Shown one piece after another: positions 20,439 to 28,189 of a stretch of 64,000 bases of DNA (positions are counted from its first letter, which is position 1; every line of letters starts with the position of its first letter). The DNA is from Flammeovirgaceae bacterium 311 (lineage in GTDB: Bacteria; Bacteroidota; Bacteroidia; Cytophagales; Cyclobacteriaceae), in the NCBI GenBank assembly GCA_000597885.1, contig CP004371.1:2620501-2684500 (forward strand), written 5' to 3'. Below the pieces are notes generated by a model that worked only from the letters and a program-made list of their open reading frames with translations, was not told the DNA's origin and did no database searches. The position numbers and the translations under genes are program-made.

Positions 20439-20858
20439 ATGGTTATCCTGAACCCCGAATACCTGGCAGAAATTGCCCGTCAGCTTGCATTTGTAAGTGC
20501 TTTTCTGGGCGGTTTTGCGGCTACTTTTCTGGCAACTCTCTTGTTTGTTAACAGCCCCAAAAAGGCAGCCGGATGGGCTATTGCTGGTGCTTCTTTTTCT
20601 GCATCTGCTTTTATTGTTGCAGTAATTGCTCTGATCATGCTGGTTGTTAACCTCAATCCGGAGGCGTTGTCTGTAAGTGAAAGTAGTTTACTGGCAGCCA
20701 GAGTTGTTGGTATGCTTAGCTTTATGGCCGGCGCCTATTCGCTGCTTGCCAGTATTGGCATTAGCGGTTGGCTCCGCTCCCGCAAAACCGGGCTTGCAAC
20801 CAGTATTCCTGCAGGGATGGCTGCATTATTAATCACCTGGGCAATTACCGGCTTTTAA
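20439..20858 (+). CDS. Small four-TM membrane protein of unknown function
   Basis: 139 residues with four hydrophobic segments: about 13-33 (LAFVSAFLGGFAATFLATLLF), 45-68, 85-105 and 118-138. No recognised catalytic motif. An AAAGGA sequence lies just before the ATG. The gene lies alone between the two giant propeller genes, which face away from and towards it respectively; nothing in the sequence ties it to them. It ends at a hairpin shared with the convergent second propeller gene. Confidence 0.6.
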   Translation: MVILNPEYLAEIARQLAFVSAFLGGFAATFLATLLFVNSPKKAAGWAIAGASFSASAFIVAVIALIMLVVNLNPEALSVSESSLLAARVVGMLSFMAGAYSLLASIGISGWLRSRKTGLATSIPAGMAALLITWAITGF

Positions 20859-20893
20859 AATAAAGCATCAACAAAAAAATAGCCCAGCATATA

Positions 20894-20923
20894 AAGGCTC
20901 CATCCTCTGCAGGATGGAGCCTT
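20894..20923. terminator. Terminator hairpin between convergent genes
   Basis: A 13-bp perfect stem (20894-20906 with 20911-20923) with a four-base loop CTGC. The T-tract is short (TTCATT), so it may be a weak terminator in either direction. Confidence 0.65.
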
Positions 20924-20943
20924 CATTAGATGCTATCAATAAT

Positions 20944-23900
20944 TTATGGATTAACTCTTTCGCTTAACTTTACGGCATCTACCTGTTTCTGTCGAACCAG
21001 CTCATTAAAAGCCCTAAGCTCCTGGGTTTTGATCTGTTGCCATTTTGCAAGTTCAGCATCAATAGCAGCAACTACTTCTTCTTTAAAGGCATAGGCCTGC
21101 TTTGGCGGGCGGCCATCGCTCATGCCATACAGCGAATTTAAGTGCGCCAGCTTATTGGTAAGCCTGATGGGGTAGTTGAGCGGATCCTGACCACTGCGGT
21201 TTTTGGTCTGGTACAGGGCCTGTTCTACCTCTGTCATCTTCTTATCCAGCAACTTGGCTGCCGCTAGCACATCCTTCATGGCAGAGTCGGCCCCTATGCG
21301 GGTTTTCAGGCTCTCCAGCTGCTTGCGAACGCTGCGAATATCAGCAATGGCAGTATGCGATTCTGTTACTTTATCGGTTACTGATTTCAGGAATTCGAAC
21401 TGAGCCTGCAAGTCTTCAGGGCTGGCACTGATACGGGGATCGGCCAGGATATGGAAAGTCTGCTCCTGCACTTGCTCGCCTACCGTCATGCGAACCTTAT
21501 ACTCGCCTGGTACAGCTTTTGGCCCCTGCAGTCCTGCCCACCACAGCACCATCCCCTCAAAATCTTTAGCACCCTCGTAACGCATATCCCACACAAAGCG
21601 GTTTAAGCCCTTTTTCAGGTCGTTCAGCTCCAGCTTCTTGTCTTTTGCATTTGTAGCAAAAGTACGGATAGGGGTACCATCTGGCTCCAGAAACTCCAAC
21701 TTTACCACCCTGGCAGTATCGGGCTGCTCTTTGAGGTGGTAGTATACCATTACACCACCGGGATGGTTGGTGCCGGCATTGCGCGGATTTTGGGCCTGGC
21801 CACCATCCATGCGGTAGCTGGGCATGGGCTGGTACAAATAAGCAGCATTCGCTTTCACCTTATCTCTAAGCTGGTGCAGCGGCGTAAGATCATCAATGAT
21901 CCACAGACTGCGCCCCTGTGTCGCGGCAATCAGGTTATCGTTTTTAACGGCCAGATCGGTAATAGGCACAATGGGCAGGTTTTGCTGAAAAGGCTGCCAG
22001 CTGCTGCCATCATCAAAAGATATGTACATAGCTGTTTCCGTACCCGCATAAAGCAGGCCCTGACGCTTTGGATCAGCCCTGACTACACGGGTAAAGTGTC
22101 CCTGATCGATACCATTGGTGATCCTGGTCCAGGTTTTGCCATAATCTTTGGTCTTGTAGAGGTAGGGGCGGTAATCGCCCGCCTTGTACAGGGTACCAGC
22201 TACATAAGCGCCGCCTTTCACAAAGGGATCGGGATCTATGCTGTTGATCATCATCCACTCCGGCATATTTTTAGGCGTTACGTTCTGCCAGCTTTTGCCC
22301 CCATCGCGGCTCACGTGGATCAGACCATCATCAGAGCCAGTCCAGATAAGACCGGCTTCATATGGAGATTCAGTAGCGGCGAAAATGGTACCGTAGTACT
22401 CAACACCCGTATTGTCTTTGGTAATTGGCCCACCAGAAGGGCCAAGCTTGCTGGTATCATTACGGGTCAGGTCCGGGCTAATGGTTTCCCAGCTTTTACC
22501 ACCATCCCTGGTAGTGTGCAGGTGGTTGGAAGCTGCATAAAGCTTATCTTTTTCGTGCGGCGAAAAGAAGATGGGGAAGTTCCACTGAAAGCGGTACTTC
22601 ATACCTTCTGCTCCATGCCCCATGGGGTTATCGGGCCATACGTTTATGGCATGCTCCTCCTGGGTGTCATGGTTCAGGCGAGACAAATAACCTCCATAGC
22701 TGCCACCATACACGATGTTGTTATTCTCGGGATCTACGGCCAGGTGGGCACTTTCACTGCCGGCGGTAATTTCCCAGTAGCGCTCCTCAATTGCACCTCC
22801 ATTGGTACGGTGCGGAATACGGATGGTGGTATTATCCTGCTGCGCAGTGTAGATGCGGTAAGGAAAGCTGTTGTCGGTTTCGATACGGTAAAACTGTGCG
22901 GTTGGCTGGTTGTGGTAGGTGCTCCAGTTTTCGCCGCCATCAAAGCTCACCTGGGCGCCCCCATCGTCGGCAATGATCATGCGGCTGGGATCTTCAGGAG
23001 CAATCCACAGATCGTGATGATCGCTGTGTGGCGATTCGTATGCTTTATAGGTTCTGCCACCATCGGTAGATTTATGGTAAGCTACATTAAGCACATACAC
23101 CACTTCAGGATCTTGCGGATCGGCATAAATACGGCTGTAGTACCAGGCCCGCTGGCGCAGGGCTCTGTCATCGTTAAGCTTTTGCCAGGTTTCGCCACCA
23201 TCGTCGGAGCGGAAAACGCCGCCCTCGGCATGCTCAATGAGCGCCCATACCCGGTCTGGCTGTGCCGGTGAAGCTGTTACACCAATAATACCGCGGGTGC
23301 CTTCTGGCAGGCCTTTGTTTTCAGATATTTTTTTCCAGGTATCGCCGCCATCGGTGCTCTTCCAGAGATCGGAGCCTTCGCCACCACTCTCGAGGCTATA
23401 AGGCGTGCGCCTGATGCGCCAGGTGCTGGCATAGAGCACGCGTGGGTTGGTCGGGTCCATGACCAGGTCTACTGCACCGGCATTTTCGTTGGCAAATAGT
23501 ATGCGCTCCCAGCTTTGGCCGCCATCTTTGCTGCGGTATACACCACGCTCCTGGCCGGGCTTAAACAAATCGCCCATAACGGCAGCATACACCAGATCGG
23601 GATTTTTAGGATGCACCCGCACCCGGCTAATGTGGCGGGAATCCTTCAGGCCAATGGCTTTCCAGGTTTTACCGGCATCTACAGATTTCCACATGCCATA
23701 GCCGTAAGATACATTCCCCCGAACGGTTTTTTCACCACCGCCCACATAGATCACGTTCGGATCCCATTCGCTAACAGTTACGGCACCAATGGAACCACCA
23801 AAATAACCATCGGAAATGTTTTTCCAGCTTTGGCCGCCATCCTGCGTACGCCATACGCCACCGCCTGTAGCACCAAAATAGTACAGGTTAGGCTTGCCGG

Positions 23901-24087
23901 GCACCCCCGTTACAGCTGCAGAGCGGCCCCCGCGGTAGGGTCCAAGGTGGCGCCATTGCAGTCCGTTGTAAAGGGCTGTATCGTAAATTAAGGGAGCCGC
24001 TGCCTGCTTTTTTCTCTGGGCAGAAACCGGCAGCACAAGACTTAAAAATAAGAGCAGAATAAGGGGACAGAAAATAAATCTATTCAT
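20944..24087 (-). CDS. Secreted VPS10/sortilin-like Asp-box propeller protein (second copy)
   Basis: 1047 residues from the ATG at 24087, chosen because it begins a clear signal peptide (MNRFIFCPLILLLFLSLVLP, cut after VSAQ); the reading frame stays open for 57 codons upstream but these do not look like a leader. Asp boxes include WRTQDGGQSW, WKSVDAGKTW, YRSKDGGQSW, WKSTDGGDTW, FRSDDGGETW, HTTRDGGKSW and YKTKDYGKTW, forming a large beta propeller. The C-terminal ~300 residues hold a beta domain (PDGTPIRTFATNAKDKK) and a helical tail. It shares its layout with the 16702-20010 protein. It lies about 230 bases downstream of the sigma-factor operon and may be read from it or from its own promoter. 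Confidence 0.8.
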   Translation of the reverse strand: MNRFIFCPLILLLFLSLVLPVSAQRKKQAAAPLIYDTALYNGLQWRHLGPYRGGRSAAVTGVPGKPNLYYFGATGGGVWRTQDGGQSWKNISDGYFGGSIGAVTVSEWDPNVIYVGGGEKTVRGNVSYGYGMWKSVDAGKTWKAIGLKDSRHISRVRVHPKNPDLVYAAVMGDLFKPGQERGVYRSKDGGQSWERILFANENAGAVDLVMDPTNPRVLYASTWRIRRTPYSLESGGEGSDLWKSTDGGDTWKKISENKGLPEGTRGIIGVTASPAQPDRVWALIEHAEGGVFRSDDGGETWQKLNDDRALRQRAWYYSRIYADPQDPEVVYVLNVAYHKSTDGGRTYKAYESPHSDHHDLWIAPEDPSRMIIADDGGAQVSFDGGENWSTYHNQPTAQFYRIETDNSFPYRIYTAQQDNTTIRIPHRTNGGAIEERYWEITAGSESAHLAVDPENNNIVYGGSYGGYLSRLNHDTQEEHAINVWPDNPMGHGAEGMKYRFQWNFPIFFSPHEKDKLYAASNHLHTTRDGGKSWETISPDLTRNDTSKLGPSGGPITKDNTGVEYYGTIFAATESPYEAGLIWTGSDDGLIHVSRDGGKSWQNVTPKNMPEWMMINSIDPDPFVKGGAYVAGTLYKAGDYRPYLYKTKDYGKTWTRITNGIDQGHFTRVVRADPKRQGLLYAGTETAMYISFDDGSSWQPFQQNLPIVPITDLAVKNDNLIAATQGRSLWIIDDLTPLHQLRDKVKANAAYLYQPMPSYRMDGGQAQNPRNAGTNHPGGVMVYYHLKEQPDTARVVKLEFLEPDGTPIRTFATNAKDKKLELNDLKKGLNRFVWDMRYEGAKDFEGMVLWWAGLQGPKAVPGEYKVRMTVGEQVQEQTFHILADPRISASPEDLQAQFEFLKSVTDKVTESHTAIADIRSVRKQLESLKTRIGADSAMKDVLAAAKLLDKKMTEVEQALYQTKNRSGQDPLNYPIRLTNKLAHLNSLYGMSDGRPPKQAYAFKEEVVAAIDAELAKWQQIKTQELRAFNELVRQKQVDAVKLSERVNP

Positions 24088-24092
24088 AAAAG

Positions 24093-24148
24093 ACAGATGG
24101 TTTCGAAAGGTAAGATAATGCTTTTGCCGCATTACCAAAACCATCTGT
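24093..24148 (-). repeat. 11-bp inverted repeat in the leader of the second propeller gene
   Basis: ACAGATGGTTT (24093-24103) and its complement (24138-24148), with an inner GGTAA/TTACC pair (24109-24113, 24132-24136). In the mRNA this forms a two-part stem ending six bases before the ATG at 24087, so it could hide or expose the start. Confidence 0.55.
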
Positions 24149-24313
24149 TCCGCCTCCTGCCGAAATTTCAGCATGGAAGACCAGCCGCAGTGAAAGAGCG
24201 ACTTTTGTTCTGCAAACCTGACTTTAACCAAAAATATAGTATAACGATGTTTTAACATGGCTGGCGCTGCCTGCCAGGTAAAGTTAACAGGTAGCGTCGC
24301 CTCCTAGATAAAA

Positions 24314-24901
24314 CTAAATCCCGCTTTGCATTTCCTTCCGCAGCTCTGCCAATTCCAAGAGAATCCTCATTTCTTTTTGTATTCCTTTCCTGATCTGCCA
24401 GATGAGCAGCAGGGCGCCCAGCACAAAAGATCCATACATTAAAACTATCCACTCCGGTGCAATGTACCTGCTGAATTCCGGGCCCAGCATTACAAAACCC
24501 AGGCAGTATAAAGCTACAATGGTGATGGTAACAGGACCGTGAATTTTTTTACGGAATCTGTAAAATTCCAGGGTGTCGCTGGTAGTGCTGGCAGCGTCAT
24601 TCACCATCCGGATTTTTTTCGACTTGAGTACACTAAAAATTTCTATGACAATTCTGATGATTAAACCACCCACCATCAGGGCAACGCCTGTTCTGCTAAG
24701 CAGCTCTCTGAAAGGCGCTACGTAATAAAAAAACAGGGAAATACCCACCAGCGTGATTGACAGGATAATAATATTTCCATAGTGAAAATAGAGATTGTTC
24801 TTTTTTTTCTGCCGGGCAGAAGCAACCAATGCTTCTATATTTTGTGGCGGAAGCGCAGCCGATTCACGGGCCTTCTTCCATTTATTTTTAAGCTCATCCA
24901 T
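24314..24901 (-). CDS. Multi-TM protein overlapping an ECF sigma gene (possible anti-sigma factor)
   Basis: 195 residues from ATG 24901 (MDELKNKWKKARES); an upstream ATG at 24919 in frame would add six residues. The N-terminus is hydrophilic and helical (about 1-38) and is followed by four membrane segments, about 42-60, 70-88, 123-143 and 152-170, with a charged C-terminal helix. The start overlaps the end of the sigma gene by eight bases (or 26), a typical sigma/anti-sigma arrangement. It shows no FecR, zinc-binding or RskA-like motif. The anti-sigma role rests on gene order alone. Confidence 0.6.
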   Translation of the reverse strand: MDELKNKWKKARESAALPPQNIEALVASARQKKKNNLYFHYGNIIILSITLVGISLFFYYVAPFRELLSRTGVALMVGGLIIRIVIEIFSVLKSKKIRMVNDAASTTSDTLEFYRFRKKIHGPVTITIVALYCLGFVMLGPEFSRYIAPEWIVLMYGSFVLGALLLIWQIRKGIQKEMRILLELAELRKEMQSGI

Positions 24902-25406
24902 GTGCTTGTTCTTTTTCAATGAATTCTCTGAGTCTTTTCTTTATCCGGTGTATTTTAACCCGGAGGTTTACGGGGTTAATCCCCACAATGCCGGAGATCT
25001 CATCATACCCAAGCTCCTCCAGTACCATCATAATAATGAGCCGGTCCAGCTCCGATAATTTGCCGATAGCCTGGTACAGCTCCTGATAATTCTCCTCCTC
25101 CTTTTCAGCAGCTTCCACACTAACAGTATGAGGAGCATCCAGCAGCGAAACTGTTGTTTTTGCCTTGTGATTCCTGATGTGCAGCAGGCAAGTGTTTACC
25201 GTAATGCGGTAAATCCAGGTCTTGTAGGAAGATTCTCCCTTGAATTTTGAAAGCGCATTCCAGATGTTGATGAATACCTCCTGCGCAAGATCTTTTGCCA
25301 GATCCCGGTCTCCTTTCATATAGCCAAGGCACATTTGCAGCACCGCGGGCTGGTACTGCCGGTGCAGGGATTCAAATAGGGGCATTAAAGTTGCAGAAGC
25401 ACTCAT
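24894..25406 (-). CDS. RNA polymerase ECF-type sigma factor
   Basis: 170 residues. Region 2 is clear (KGDRDLAKDLAQEVFINIW, then ESSYKTWIYRITVNTCL) and region 4 is a helix-turn-helix (LGYDEISGIVGINPVNLRV, KIHRIKKRLREF). It directs RNA polymerase to its own set of promoters. ATG 25406 overlaps the TGA of the upstream hydrolase gene as ATGA, and its own end overlaps the multi-TM gene, so the three are translationally coupled. Which signal it answers to is not visible. Confidence 0.92.
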   Translation of the reverse strand: MSASATLMPLFESLHRQYQPAVLQMCLGYMKGDRDLAKDLAQEVFINIWNALSKFKGESSYKTWIYRITVNTCLLHIRNHKAKTTVSLLDAPHTVSVEAAEKEEENYQELYQAIGKLSELDRLIIMMVLEELGYDEISGIVGINPVNLRVKIHRIKKRLREFIEKEQAHG

Positions 25407-26245
25407 TTCGCCAGAAAGGTATTAACTTTTTCAAAGAACCATTCCGGCTGGTCGAACATGATAAAATGTTTGCTGTCTGTGGCCAGGGCAATGGTTTTGA
25501 GTGGCAGATTGGCATACTGCTTCTCAAAGTTCTCCAGAACCAGCCCGGCATCAGGGAAGGTGGCACCCAGGATCAGAGTTTGGGCCTTCACCTGCTTCAG
25601 CGCTTCCCGTAAATCAAGCTTCAGCAGGTCGGTATACCCCAAAACAAAGGTTTTGCGATCGGCCTCCATAGACCACTGTACCAGCGTATCGATTCTATCC
25701 TGCCGGTTGGTCATGTTATTTGCCATCATGATGGCAGTTTTGCGCAGGTCCTCATCAGACATCCTGAGCATCTGCTGGTTGTACGGACTGTTGTGCTGTA
25801 TCTGGGAAGCAGCAACCCCGGGCATCATCAGCTCCCGCATACAGGGAATGGCATCTACCAGGATCAGCTTTTTTACTCTACCAGGTACTGCTGCGGCAAT
25901 ATCTACGGCCAGGTTGCCGCCCATACTGTGCCCTACAATGCTTAAATTGGTTAGATTTTCCTTTTCAATATACTGCAGCAGCTCTTTCCGGATGCTGGCA
26001 TACCAGGGGGTATCAATGGGCAGTATGCCGTTAAAACCTGCATAAGAAATAAGATAGCTCTGTTTTTCAACCTCCAGATTTCTGATTGTTTCTTTCCAGA
26101 CTGATCCCGGTGAGGTAAAGCCAGGCAAAAATAAAACCGGATCTCCCGTCGTGCCTGTTTTTTCAACTCTGATGGCCTGGTGAGATTGAGCTAAGGCAAA
26201 TGCGGTAACAAATAGAAGGCTGAGTGTAAGGATAAACTTTTTCAT
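25403..26245 (-). CDS. Exported alpha/beta hydrolase
   Basis: 280 residues from ATG 26245, which starts a signal peptide (MKKFILTLSLLFVTAFALAQ); an open stretch of 18 codons upstream is ignored. It has the alpha/beta hydrolase nucleophile elbow GHSMGG (Ser107), an oxyanion-side FLPGFTSPGSVW (39-50) and His260 in DSKHFIMFDQPEW near the end. It probably hydrolyses an ester or lactone in the periplasm; the substrate is unknown. First gene of the hydrolase-sigma-multiTM operon, with an ATGA overlap into sigma. Its position before a sigma factor is unusual. Confidence 0.82.
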   Translation of the reverse strand: MKKFILTLSLLFVTAFALAQSHQAIRVEKTGTTGDPVLFLPGFTSPGSVWKETIRNLEVEKQSYLISYAGFNGILPIDTPWYASIRKELLQYIEKENLTNLSIVGHSMGGNLAVDIAAAVPGRVKKLILVDAIPCMRELMMPGVAASQIQHNSPYNQQMLRMSDEDLRKTAIMMANNMTNRQDRIDTLVQWSMEADRKTFVLGYTDLLKLDLREALKQVKAQTLILGATFPDAGLVLENFEKQYANLPLKTIALATDSKHFIMFDQPEWFFEKVNTFLAK

Positions 26246-26387
26246 GGACTTTTTTCTGCTTTGATACAAGCTTGGCAGAAATGTTACAGCCTGCTCCAAA
26301 ATTTTTTAGCAGGGTGCAGGCCAAATGGCCATGCTGACAACCTGAAGCAGCCACAGATCTGTAAAAGCAAAAAGCCGAAAACGCTAC

Positions 26388-26885
26388 TTAATCCTTCTTT
26401 TTTGGCAGAATGCTAATCTCGCCACTTCTTTCCAGATAAGCCTCTTTTATATCGTCCAGTGAATCCAGGCTGGATTGTGTTCGGGCAGCAGCCATTAAAT
26501 CCTGTTCGGTAATATGGCTTTTTCGCATATTATCCTCCAACAGCTTACCATCTTTCACCAGGGTTCTGCTCACACCTTTGATCCAGTCTCCGAACCAATC
26601 GCTTCGGTAAGATACATATGCCAGCGAGCGATGGGTAATAACCAGTATGGCACCGGCCACCAGTGTTGGTATAAAAGGGGCAGAGTCTGTAATAGCCCTG
26701 CTTAGGATGGAACCCAGCATAATGGCAGCTACAATATCGAATGCAGAGTTTTTGTTGAAGATGCGCTTACCACCCAGGCGCACATACAGGACTGAAATGG
26801 CAAAAACTACTACTGCCCTGATGGCAAAGGTGATGATGGTACTAAGATCTGTATCCAGACCAAATAATTCATTTATATCCGGCAT
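26388..26885 (-). CDS. DUF421 (YetF/YcaP-type) membrane protein
   Basis: 165 residues: three N-terminal TM segments (about 15-35, 48-62, 68-88) and a cytosolic C-terminal domain with the YetF-like core LVKDGKLLEDNMRKSHITEQDLMAAAR. The motif VRLGGKRIFNKNSAFDIVAAIMLGSILSRAI is typical. The family is linked to membrane or spore stress in other bacteria, with no settled biochemical role. Length is at the short end because the C-terminal domain is truncated to one repeat. Confidence 0.8.
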   Translation of the reverse strand: MPDINELFGLDTDLSTIITFAIRAVVVFAISVLYVRLGGKRIFNKNSAFDIVAAIMLGSILSRAITDSAPFIPTLVAGAILVITHRSLAYVSYRSDWFGDWIKGVSRTLVKDGKLLEDNMRKSHITEQDLMAAARTQSSLDSLDDIKEAYLERSGEISILPKKKD

Positions 26886-27035
26886 GACTGTGCTGTTGCT
26901 TCTATAGGATTAACCCCGGAAAGCAGCAGGTGTTGCCAGCAGGCTGTATTAGTCGGCCGGAGACTAAGCTGTCCCTCCTCAATAGCTTTACATTTAGCCA
27001 TGCATCTATTATTTTACAGCTTAAACTGCAACAGC

Positions 27036-27566
27036 ATGATCATCAGCTGCCACAATTGCACCCTGCGCCCCTGGCAGGCTTCGGACAAGGAAGCACTGCT
27101 AAAGCATGCCAATAACTATAAGATCTGGCAGAACCTGCGCGATCGCTTTCCACACCCTTACACAGCAGCAGATGCCGACTGGTGGCTGCAGCATGCCGGA
27201 AAACAGCAAGCCTTTAGCCAGTTTGCCATAGATGTAAAGGGCGAAGCCGTGGGCGGCATAGGTCTGGAATTACAGCAGGATGTAGAACGGGTATCAGCAG
27301 AGCTGGGCTACTGGCTGGGGGAATCTTTTTGGGGACAGGGAATCATTACGGTTGCCATCAAAGAACTGACAGGCTGGGCAATTCCGGCATTATCGCTTAG
27401 CAGAATTTACGCCCTGCCTTTTATTCATAATGGGGGCTCTGTAAGAGCACTGGAAAAAGCCGGTTACCAGCGGGAAGGCATTCTTAAAAGAAGCGCTATC
27501 AAGGAAGGCAGGATAATAGACCAGGTAATGTATGCTTTTACAGATGCTGATCTGGTGCTGGTATAA
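27036..27566 (+). CDS. GNAT N-acetyltransferase (RimJ/RimL type)
   Basis: 176 residues from ATG 27036 (MIISCHNCTLRPWQASD); an in-frame ATG at 27000 would add 12 poorly fitting residues. The acetyl-CoA-binding region is visible as AELGYWLGESFWGQGIITVAIKEL, then IYALPFIHNGGSVRALEKAGYQREG. Proteins of this group acetylate protein N-termini or small molecules such as amino acids and antibiotics. The acceptor is not predictable. Confidence 0.85.
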   Translation: MIISCHNCTLRPWQASDKEALLKHANNYKIWQNLRDRFPHPYTAADADWWLQHAGKQQAFSQFAIDVKGEAVGGIGLELQQDVERVSAELGYWLGESFWGQGIITVAIKELTGWAIPALSLSRIYALPFIHNGGSVRALEKAGYQREGILKRSAIKEGRIIDQVMYAFTDADLVLV

Positions 27567-27668
27567 AGCACCGGCTTGCAGGAAAGCCTGCTGGTGTACT
27601 CCAGTGAATCAAGACTCAATTGTGCTGAGCAGTAGCTGTTTTAAGCGGAAGCCACCCTTGGCCAATGC

Positions 27669-27695
27669 AAAAAAAAAGCCGCTTATCTAGCGGCT
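27669..27695 (-). terminator. Terminator of the 47-codon small gene
   Basis: On the minus strand AGCCGC pairs with GCGGCT (27690-27695 with 27677-27682), followed by nine or more T. It begins 20 bases after the small gene's stop. Confidence 0.85.
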
Positions 27696-27714
27696 ATATT
27701 ATTAAATATCAAAC

Positions 27715-27858
27715 TTAGTTGCGCGGAAAAGGGGCTTGTTGCCCCTGTCGGTTCCGCACGGGAACCGGCACAAGTTCCGGCTTAGGACTAAGCTTCTCCT
27801 GCAATGAAGAGAGCAGGTCTTTTATTTGATCTATGAGTTTATCTATATTTAAGTTCAT
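27715..27858 (-). CDS. Small protein of 47 residues, unknown function
   Basis: ATG at 27858, TAA at 27715-27717. The product starts MNLNIDKLIDQIKDLLSSLQ, an amphipathic helix with regular Leu/Ile spacing, and ends in a Pro-rich tail (KPELVPVPVRNRQGQQ, then APFPRN). Support for it being real: AGGAGG (27867-27872) eight bases before the ATG, a TAACTTTG -7 element about 60 bases upstream, and an intrinsic terminator just downstream. It has no membrane segment or signal. Possibly a peptide that binds a partner through its helix. No family recognised. Confidence 0.72.
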   Translation of the reverse strand: MNLNIDKLIDQIKDLLSSLQEKLSPKPELVPVPVRNRQGQQAPFPRN

Positions 27859-27866
27859 TATGTATT

Positions 27867-27928
27867 CCTCCTATATGGCAATTAAATTATCTACTATAAA
27901 TGATTAATCAAACTTTATACCAAAGTTA
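27867..27928 (-). promoter_or_regulatory. -7 element and Shine-Dalgarno of the small gene
   Basis: Minus strand TAACTTTG at 27928-27921 matches TAnnTTTG; AGGAGG at 27872-27867 is a perfect anti-16S match. No TTTG is seen at -33. Such a strong Shine-Dalgarno is uncommon in this phylum. Confidence 0.6.
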
Positions 27929-28037
27929 ATTTTACTTTACTATACGTTGATAGAAGGAAACATGTTGGGAAGCGCTCATTATTAGAACATTAGCACCTCC
28001 TGCTGCTTTTGCTTCTTTTTTATTTCCCGCTACTATA

Positions 28038-28059
28038 GTAACGTTGCAGCATACGTTAC
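28038..28059. repeat. 7-bp inverted repeat upstream of carB
   Basis: GTAACGT, eight bases, ACGTTAC, about 80 bases above the carB promoter. Could be an operator; nothing else supports this. Confidence 0.35.
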
Positions 28060-28135
28060 AAACATAAAGCCAAAGCCTTTATTTTAGGCTGGTATGTAAG
28101 AAAATACAGAAGCTTGCATCAAAGTAAGATATGGT

Positions 28136-28166
28136 TTTGAATCCTCCCCCTTTGTGGCTAACTTTG
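28136..28166 (+). promoter_or_regulatory. Promoter of carB
   Basis: TTTG (28136-28139), exactly 19 bases, TAACTTTG (28159-28166): a perfect Bacteroidota promoter. Transcription should start near 28172, which rules out the in-frame GTG at 28154 as the carB start. Confidence 0.85.
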
Positions 28167-28189
28167 TCCCCCGAATATTTCAGCGCTAC

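Noticed and set aside
21736-23271. A 511-codon plus-strand ORF opposite the second propeller gene
   Set aside because: Long because the sense gene's repeated Gly/Asp/Trp codons lack stop complements; the sense strand has a signal peptide and Asp boxes.
28154-28189. GTG start giving carB 12 more residues
   Set aside because: The perfect promoter overlaps this GTG; transcription starts after it.
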